A stretch of 64,000 bases of DNA, taken from positions 18,615,277-18,679,276 of the forward strand of contig OX352761.1 in assembly GCA_947095585.1 (NCBI GenBank). The letters are read 5' to 3'. The notes under the pieces were generated by a model that made no database searches, was not told the origin of the DNA, and was given only the letters and a program-made list of their open reading frames with translations. The translations under genes and the position numbers were made by a program. The stretch comes from Nephrocerus scutellatus. Lineage: Eukaryota; Arthropoda; Insecta; Diptera; Pipunculidae. Shown here in pieces: positions 58,560 to 64,000 of the stretch (within the stretch, counting starts at the first letter, position 1; each line of letters begins with the position of its first letter).

Positions 58560-59050
58560 CCTTCAGAATTAACTTCATTTTGAACATTATTAATTTTGTG
58601 AATAGTAACGTCATTATTAAATACTGTGACAATAGGTTGGTAGTAACTAAAATACGATACGAACGTCGGAAGTTACATGAGTTACGAATCGTGAAAACAT
58701 CGCATCAATGGTTGTACCATATCTAGTCGTCCGCAGTGTTCTACAAGAAACTAAATCTAAATTAATTTTTTTTTTCAAAAATACTAAGCGTATTCCGTCA
58801 TCTTTTTCGAAGTGAATATTGAAACCGCCGCCAAGTATATGCAGAAGTTCATGTTTAGTTCTTCTTCAACAGTTTTGAAACCCCTTCTGTATATGTTACC
58901 AATGCCTCGTGCAGAAAATCTATTATGTCTTTAACGTTCTGATTGACTGAAATATAAACTGTGACCAATACAATACAATTTGTCTGTTTTTTAATTTCGG
59001 TCATAATGCACATTATAACTCGCGCGACACGCGTCACACGCGGCATATCA
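58560..59050 (-). pseudogene. Helentron/Helitron-associated endonuclease (EEP-type) remnant
   Basis: Minus-strand pieces: IMTEIKKQTNCIVLVTVYISVNQNVKDIIDFLHEAL (59000-58900), HELLHILGGGFNIHFEKDDGIRLVF (58855-58785, GDFN equivalent mutated to GGFN), then RTLRTTRYGTTIDAIFSRF-like residues near 58745-58690 and SYYQPIVTVFNN (58660-58620). This order (VYISPNQ, GDFNVNF, YGTTIDAVFSR, SYHKPI) is that of the endonuclease domain carried by helentrons in insects (from knowledge). It is broken by frameshifts and stops and ends near the mariner at 58496. Confidence 0.65.
59022..59042 (-). other. 21-bp palindrome-rich motif next to helentron endonuclease remnant
   Basis: One base different from 41902-41922; lies immediately upstream (minus strand) of the endonuclease-like coding stretch. 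Possible shared helentron 5' or junction sequence. Confidence 0.45.
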
Positions 59051-59859
59051 AAAATGCTGTGCTATATATAGCTGAAGAGAAGTTAGGCCTTCTCTGTCGC
59101 GCCGAATATTATTATTAGATATAGCTGAAAATTAGAAGAAAAAAAAACATAATTTAAAATAAAGAAAAAAATTCGAATTAAATGGTTGCTATTGGGCTTT
59201 TAAGATAATTCAGTGTTTAGACTGAATTACAACTACCCATATGGCGAGCTGAGAATCTCACTTTACTATCTTATATTTTCTTTGAAACGATTACATGCAA
59301 ACTAAGAATTATATTCGAAATACTCTATGAATTATGGAATTCGGGAAGAAAAAAAGTCTGCAAAGCAATTGCAGTGCGCAATGACAAAGACAAAGAACAA
59401 TAACATGCAAAATGGCGATGGCGGCGGCATTTTTATTTGATTTTTTTGACCATTCAAGAAGTTGATGCTTGACTTTTAAGTGTCAATGAAGGGGAAAAAG
59501 GTAATAAGACTAAACGAAATACCTCATAAGGTGCAGCGCCGCGCATCCCACCGAAACAAGACAACGTGCGCACTAACATCTCCTAATGAAAATACCTCTC
59601 AAAGAAATTAATTTCCCGTCATTTCATTTTATTCCTCTGCTCTGGTTAATTAGTTGGTAATAACATGACTGACTAACAGCAGCGCTTATTGTCATGTCAT
59701 TAAATCTTCCTCACAGCCGCCACATCGGTTCATCCATAAAAACGAAGGAGATACAAAATTTGAATTTAGGTCCATGTTCTGACGGACACTGCTGAAGACG
59801 CAACTCCTCGCATATAATTGCAGCTATTAACGATGAAATGAATAACACACACACAACAT

Positions 59860-59898
<39 letters not shown>

Positions 59899-60920
59899 CA
59901 ACGGTGATATCGCTTTTAAACCACCGCAAACATGGTCGCAATAAAAATCTTTGTCGTAAACAGTGGAAGCAGCAACATTCGTAGGATCACACACAGAGGT
60001 CCAGTAATGAGAGCCACCAGTGGATCGAGCTTGAGATCATTATTCGCGTTCGTAGTCGCGTCTACCTAAAATAATTCAATTATGAAAATTGAAGTAATAA
60101 CCAGACAGCATCAGGCACTTATGTGCCTCTGGCTTGAGGTGCTTGTGTGTATCTGTGTGAGTTTTATTGTTAAAGAAAAGTTAATGTCTTTATGCGGAAA
60201 TAGACAGTTGGATGATGGATTTAATTGTAGCAGCAGTGGCAAATAGCCCATTAAGTAATTGCAATTATTGTTCGACACAATGGACGAGTTCGTGCGCTCA
60301 CATTGTGATGGCCGATGATGTTAAGAATGAGGTGATGAGACTATCATCCGAACTGATGGCCCACTGAGGTGAGAGATTAATTAACTATTTCGGTTTCTCT
60401 TTTTAGTTTATGATCATAAATTAAATAAAAATTACGTGATTAGTAATTTTCGTAGATTAACACTTGCGTGTGTAGCAACGTGAGGTCAGCTTGTCTTGTT
60501 TATTAGCGCAAGATTGACAAACTCTATTTAGTCAAGTCGCTGATGTGATTAACATTTGGAATGATTGTGGAAATTATTTCTGGACTTGTAACAGGCAAAT
60601 TAAATTAAATTGTTAAGATGTTGTTTCTGTTAAGCAAGTATATCTGAGGAAGCATGCTCATTTAACTAATTGTGATAACATTCACTTGTAAACCATAGAT
60701 TCCATCGCGATTTACCATCGCACATTTTTACAAATTAATTCTATTATAGCGCTATCTTGAACTGGTCAGGATAATCTGGTGACTGACAAATTAAGAAATA
60801 GTATATTACAGAACGAGCAAGGAAAGTGGAGTTTATCGTGCGAGGTCGAAGCTCGAGGCGGTAGCCGAGTTCGGCAATATAACGAGCACGATGAGCACTT
60901 TTCTGCGAGTCGTGTACGCT
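59051..60920. other. Intergenic with (CAA)n microsatellite, no gene recognised
   Basis: Largely unique-looking sequence with higher complexity than the rest of the window. The CAA tract lies at 59860-59897. Nothing coding is supported; it could contain regulatory DNA of a gene outside the window. Confidence 0.45.
59860..59897 (+). repeat. (ACA)n microsatellite
   Basis: About 12-13 uninterrupted ACA units. On the minus strand one frame of it reads as a poly-Cys run, which is an artefact. Confidence 0.9.
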
Positions 60921-61160
60921 ATTTTTCACGCGTCCAAACCGGTTTTTTTTTTCTAAATCGAGAGAGAAGCAGAAATGTGAGAATGTGTGTTCACTGTGAC
61001 TGCAGTAAATAACAAAGAAATGAATTTTTCACGCGTCCAAACCGGTTTTTCTGCTAAATCGAGAGAGAAGCAGAAATCACAAATGACAAACAAAAGAGAA
61101 TTCTTGCTCATGCGCAATGTTTTCGCTGAGATTGTAGTAAATAACAAAAGGCGTTTATAT
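60921..61160 (+). repeat. Tandem duplication of about 103 bp
   Basis: Unit 1 60921-61023 and unit 2 from 61024 share ATTTTTCACGCGTCCAAACC then GGTTTTT and CTAAATCGAGAGAGAAGCAG AAAT, and end with GTAGTAAATAACAAA-type sequence. The second unit carries about 30 extra bases (61082-61125). Confidence 0.75.
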
Positions 61161-61611
61161 CATAACATAACTAGTGTTGTTATGGGCTACTTTCGAGGCT
61201 AGTTTATAGCGTACGAAACAGTCACTTTCGTCTATGGGCGTGTGAAAACGTTTTTTACAACACGCTCCTAATACTACGTTGTATAAAACAAAGTAAGCTT
61301 AGCATAATGCAGAATATACCCACTTTGGCAAAGATGGAAATCAGGGCTCATTTCTATTTGAAATTCTTATCTAAAGGATAAGGAAAAATATTGCCAACGG
61401 ATCGCCAAAAATTAAATGATCTTTATTTATATCTTTAATAGTCTTAAATTATATATATCTAATTATAAATAGTTCCAAGTCATTGGGTCTCTTCAATGAG
61501 ATAAGAGGTGGCAAACTATTCATAAATTAACCATCGTATAGCACATACTTCTTATAACTGAAACGTTCAGACGCAGAGCAGCATGTCACTATATTCCGCC
61601 ATTCAGAACTA
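61161..61611. other. Spacer, no gene recognised
   Basis: AT-rich; nothing supported. Confidence 0.35.
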
Positions 61612-61809
61612 ACGGGTGTTTTTTTAGGAGGTTTGTTTTTCCGATAGATGTCGTTTTATTTTATGACAGTTGTTTTGACAGCTCAAAGTGGCATTTCTAC
61701 TCAGTATTGTTTGGCAAATCATTATGAAAAAAAAAAAAAAAAAAAAAAAAAAATGACATTTGTGAAAAATAGTCGTGGTAGCTATTTTTCGACTATTTTT
61801 CACAAATGT

Positions 61810-61841
<32 letters not shown>

Positions 61842-61956
61842 CATAATGATTTGCCAAACAATACTGAGTAGAAATGCCACTTTGAGCTGTCAAAACAACT
61901 GTCATAAAATAAAACGACATCTATCGGAAAAACAAACCTCCCAAAAAAACACCCTT
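61612..61956. mobile_element. 345-bp near-perfect palindromic MITE, TA-flanked
   Basis: The left arm 61612-61775 and the right arm 61790-61956 are reverse complements almost base for base, with a loop of about 14 nt at 61776-61789. Both ends read (A)GGGTGTTTTTTTAGGAGG or close to it, and a TA lies outside each end (61610-61611, 61957-61958), the target site of Tc1/mariner elements. Each arm contains an A/T homopolymer of about 20-30. Frames read from both strands give the same peptide because of the symmetry. Confidence 0.85.
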
Positions 61957-62270
61957 TATAAGAGCACACGAGACCGACTGCAACTATGTCACCATAAAGA
62001 AGGCCAATACCTTTAAACTAAGAACGGGCAATTAGTCTACCATTTCATTATTTAGGTCAGCAGGATGGACTTTGTCGCAGACCTCACAATTTGTGCTGAA
62101 CTGTTTACCTCTTTTTATTATTTTCCAGAAAAAGTGCATCTCTTCCATTTTTGGATCATTAAGCAACTTATTCTACATGCATGGAAGATACACTTTCTAT
62201 GGCCATTTCCTACAATATGCCTTCTGTTTGAATAACGTTAAATATTAACACCTATACACAGGGTGTATCC

Positions 62271-62310
62271 GTTAAGGTGGCAAATACTTAAAGGTGTGAT
62301 TCAAGGAATC
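62271..62310 (+). repeat. Solo TIR of the 4471-5162 element family
   Basis: GGGTGTATCCGTTAAGGTGG then CAAATACTTAAAGG matches the TIR at 4471-4505 and the reverse of 5130-5162. No partner TIR is seen in the next kilobase. Confidence 0.75.
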
Positions 62311-62479
62311 AGTGGATATATAAATTGAATTTGTAGTTGGGTTTTTCAGTAAAAAACCGACACATTTAGTAAAAGTCCATTGTTATATCAGATCAACATT
62401 AAGAACATTTTTCCACCTAATTGTTGAACTACTTAGAGCTTCGTATGAAACGTAGGACATTGCTTATGTCAGTATAGAT
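62311..62479. other. Spacer
   Basis: No recognisable feature apart from the end of the solo TIR. Confidence 0.3.
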
Positions 62480-63860
62480 TAGATCGTTAATATCGTTGCA
62501 GAAGAAATCTCCCATATGGATTTTGGGTTTCTGGGAGAGGGCTGGTAATATACAGAGAAGGTGGAGAATAGTCTCCTCCTACCTCCTCATCCATGCAGCT
62601 TCTGCAGAAATCGTTCGAAATGACGCCAAACCTCTTGTTGCATGCTTGCCTATGAGACAGTGTCCAGTGATGGCACCCAAAATAGCACCGATATGCGATC
62701 TTTGTTGAGAGATCAAATACTTGGAGCGTTTCGGATACAACCATGAAGGGTACTTTGATGAGTTCGTCAGCCATACAGGTTCCCGGGATGTCTCTATGCC
62801 CCGGCACCCAACACAACAGGTGAATATTGAACTGATCCGTCATCTCCATGAGATGTGATCGGAAGTTAAGGATAGAATTGAGTTCGTAGAGACATGATGA
62901 TTTCATTGATCGCCATAATATTAGCCTGAAAAATACTACAGTGATTAGGAAAAGAAAACACTTCCGCCAGCCCGTCTGTGTAAAAATGTATGCCTTCGGC
63001 ATCCAAGTAATCCCAGAATAATCTGGAGGGGAAGGCGACCTAGAAGTTTTTGTTAAATTGGCATTGCGGTGTGGTGTAGTCTATTTTGTCTGTAATCCTG
63101 ACTAAATTCAAGATAGAAGCGTGATAGTTTCATTTCTGATCCTCATGGAGATTACATTGAGGCGTATAGCTGAGCTAGAAGCTGTTTGCCTGCTGAAAAT
63201 GTCGAGTGGTGTAATGTTGAACAGAATGTCCAGTGTGGCAGAGAGGGTTGTACGAAGTGCTCCGCTCATAATAGACAAGCCAATATTTGGACTTTGCTTA
63301 GTTTTCTCACGATTTACTCTCTTAAGGTAGTACACCGTACAGTCACACCATATAGAAGACTGGGTTCTACTACAGCAGTAAATAGACAATGAAATATATG
63401 GGGTTGGCGACCTCATTTGCTACCAACTTTTTTCATAAGAAGAGTGACAACGTGGCTTCCGAACTCTTTCTTGTATGTTGAGGATGGAGGATGATGAGGA
63501 TGAGACGTGAGGATTAACCCATAAATCACAGCGATCTGCCCAGCAAGTTAGCTTCGTGGGAGCATTCTGCAGTAGTTCCTTTAAGGTATTCGGGTATTTT
63601 TCTGAGACGGCAACGTCATCCGAAAAAGCGATAACTGTGTAGCCCTCCCTTCTTATGCATAAAAGTAGCTCATTCAACACAAAGTTCCATAGAAGAGGGG
63701 ACAGGACTCCACCTTGCAGACTTCTGGCAGACGACACTCCCAGTTTTAAATTAATAATCCGACTTTTGGGCAGAAAATTAAACAATTCGTAAGGCGAGCT
63801 TCCACCTCGTGAAAGTTGGAAAGACGGAAGAACTGAGGATCTCTTTGTTGTAACTCTATT
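62480..63860 (-). mobile_element. LOA/R1-like LINE (RT end, RNase H), inverted copy
   Basis: On the minus strand, 63863-63420 carries RT: LQGGVLSPLLWNFVLNELLL, then AFSDDVAVSEK, in which the usual YADD box reads FSDD. Next 63416-63108 has SGALRTTLSATLDILFNITPLDIFSRQ, the same post-RT block as 9960 and 21936. 63002-62487 has RNase H parts: HLLCWVPGHRDIPGTCMADELIK and a cysteine-rich end (HRQACNKRFGVISNDFCRSC). The RNase H YTDG and SDSQ blocks are deleted near 62900-63000. It is the same family as the fragments in the segmental duplication and extends further 5'. Confidence 0.82.
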
Positions 63861-64000
63861 CACCGATGGAGGAGAGGAGTTTACTCTGAAAACCTTAATC
63901 TTTCAAGGTCCTACAAGCTACCTGACTCTGCTAGCATCTTCCAAGCGGAGATATTAGCTTTAAGAAAGGCATGCAGGACCCTATATCACAATACCGCAAT
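63850..64000 (+). pseudogene. RNase H fragment of an LOA-like LINE, plus strand, cut by window end
   Basis: The plus strand reads TLFTDGGEE near 63856, then (one frame over) YSENLNLSRSYKLPDSASIFQAEILALRKACRTLYHNTA to 64000. These are the YTDGS and FQAEILAL blocks of RNase H, so a second LOA-like copy runs off the window. It lies head to head with the copy at 62480-63860. Confidence 0.75.

Noticed and set aside
59711..59941. Minus-strand frame with a run of cysteines
   Set aside because: It is only the translated (ACA)n microsatellite with flanking noncoding DNA.
61624..62016. Two overlapping frames on opposite strands giving the same Lys-rich peptide
   Set aside because: A direct consequence of the 345-bp palindrome; no homology to a known protein beyond a possible mariner start region.
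1..64000. tRNA or rRNA genes
   Set aside because: No cloverleaf with A and B boxes and no rRNA-like conserved stretch was recognised by eye; a tRNAscan search would be decisive.

Overview
This window looks like a piece of a dipteran fly genome, probably a higher fly (brachyceran). The gene-like loci have short introns (mostly about 55-75 nt) with GT-AG borders. Serine peptidase family S28 (prolylcarboxypeptidase-like) genes occur as a local cluster. The rest is a graveyard of insect-type mobile elements, including DD41D 'rosa'-type mariners, Jockey, CR1-like, RTE-like and LOA/I-like LINEs, a copia remnant, a piggyBac remnant and Helitron/helentron remnants. A tephritid-like fly is a guess based mainly on the rosa-type mariner; the order is better supported than the family.

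The host content I can support is four S28 peptidase loci, all on the minus strand, each split into six exons with the same intron positions and phases. A (7811-9518) is intact, with a complete Ser-Asp-His triad. B (19812-21478) is a close duplicate of A whose first intron has shrunk to 22 nt and lost its acceptor. C (28738-30581) has a complete reading frame, but the nucleophile serine is glycine. D (43083-44815) keeps the serine but has Glu where the Asp and the His should be. A, B and D share a TATAAATA box about 40 nt upstream of the ATG and a predicted signal peptide, as expected for secreted gut or lysosomal-type enzymes.

Layout: 1-3009 LINE copy (minus); 3887-4470 RTE-like fragment; 4471-5162 a 57-bp-TIR element next to a piggyBac fragment (5162-5511, minus); 5590-7160 RTE-like copy; 7322-12425 first copy of a 5.1-kb segmental duplication (gene A plus two LINE fragments); 12535-13089 mariner; 13472-16080 Jockey-like LINE; 16285-17093 element with internal tandem repeats; 17094-19068 copia remnant with 3' LTR; 19069-19291 RTE fragment; 19291-24365 second copy of the duplication (gene B), whose last LINE runs on to about 25640; 25832-28113 LINE copy (plus), inverted relative to the one at position 1; 28738-30581 gene C; 31149-34778 an LOA/I-like LINE ending in (AAT)n; 34987-36290 chimeric LINE debris; 37138-37390 tandem-repeat element remnant; 37790-40190 RTE-like copy; 40290-41790 Helitron Rep remnant (minus); 42045-42945 tandem-repeat element, reverse orientation; gene D; 45004-45740 a 365-bp tandem duplication; 46380-48545 Jockey remnant; 48860-51700 Jockey-like LINE; 53100-55830 RTE-like copy; 57549-58496 mariner; 58560-59050 helentron endonuclease remnant; 61612-61956 a near-perfect palindrome; 62271-62310 a solo TIR; 62480-63860 LOA-like LINE (minus) meeting another RNase H fragment on the plus strand at the window end.

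No tRNA, rRNA or CRISPR array was recognised. The most interesting biology is the S28 cluster: a young duplicate, and two family members with different parts of the catalytic triad lost while most or all of the fold-bearing sequence stays open. The second point of interest is a dispersed non-autonomous element family with about 115-bp internal repeats centred on the palindrome ACACATGTGT, one copy of which sits beside a Helitron Rep remnant.
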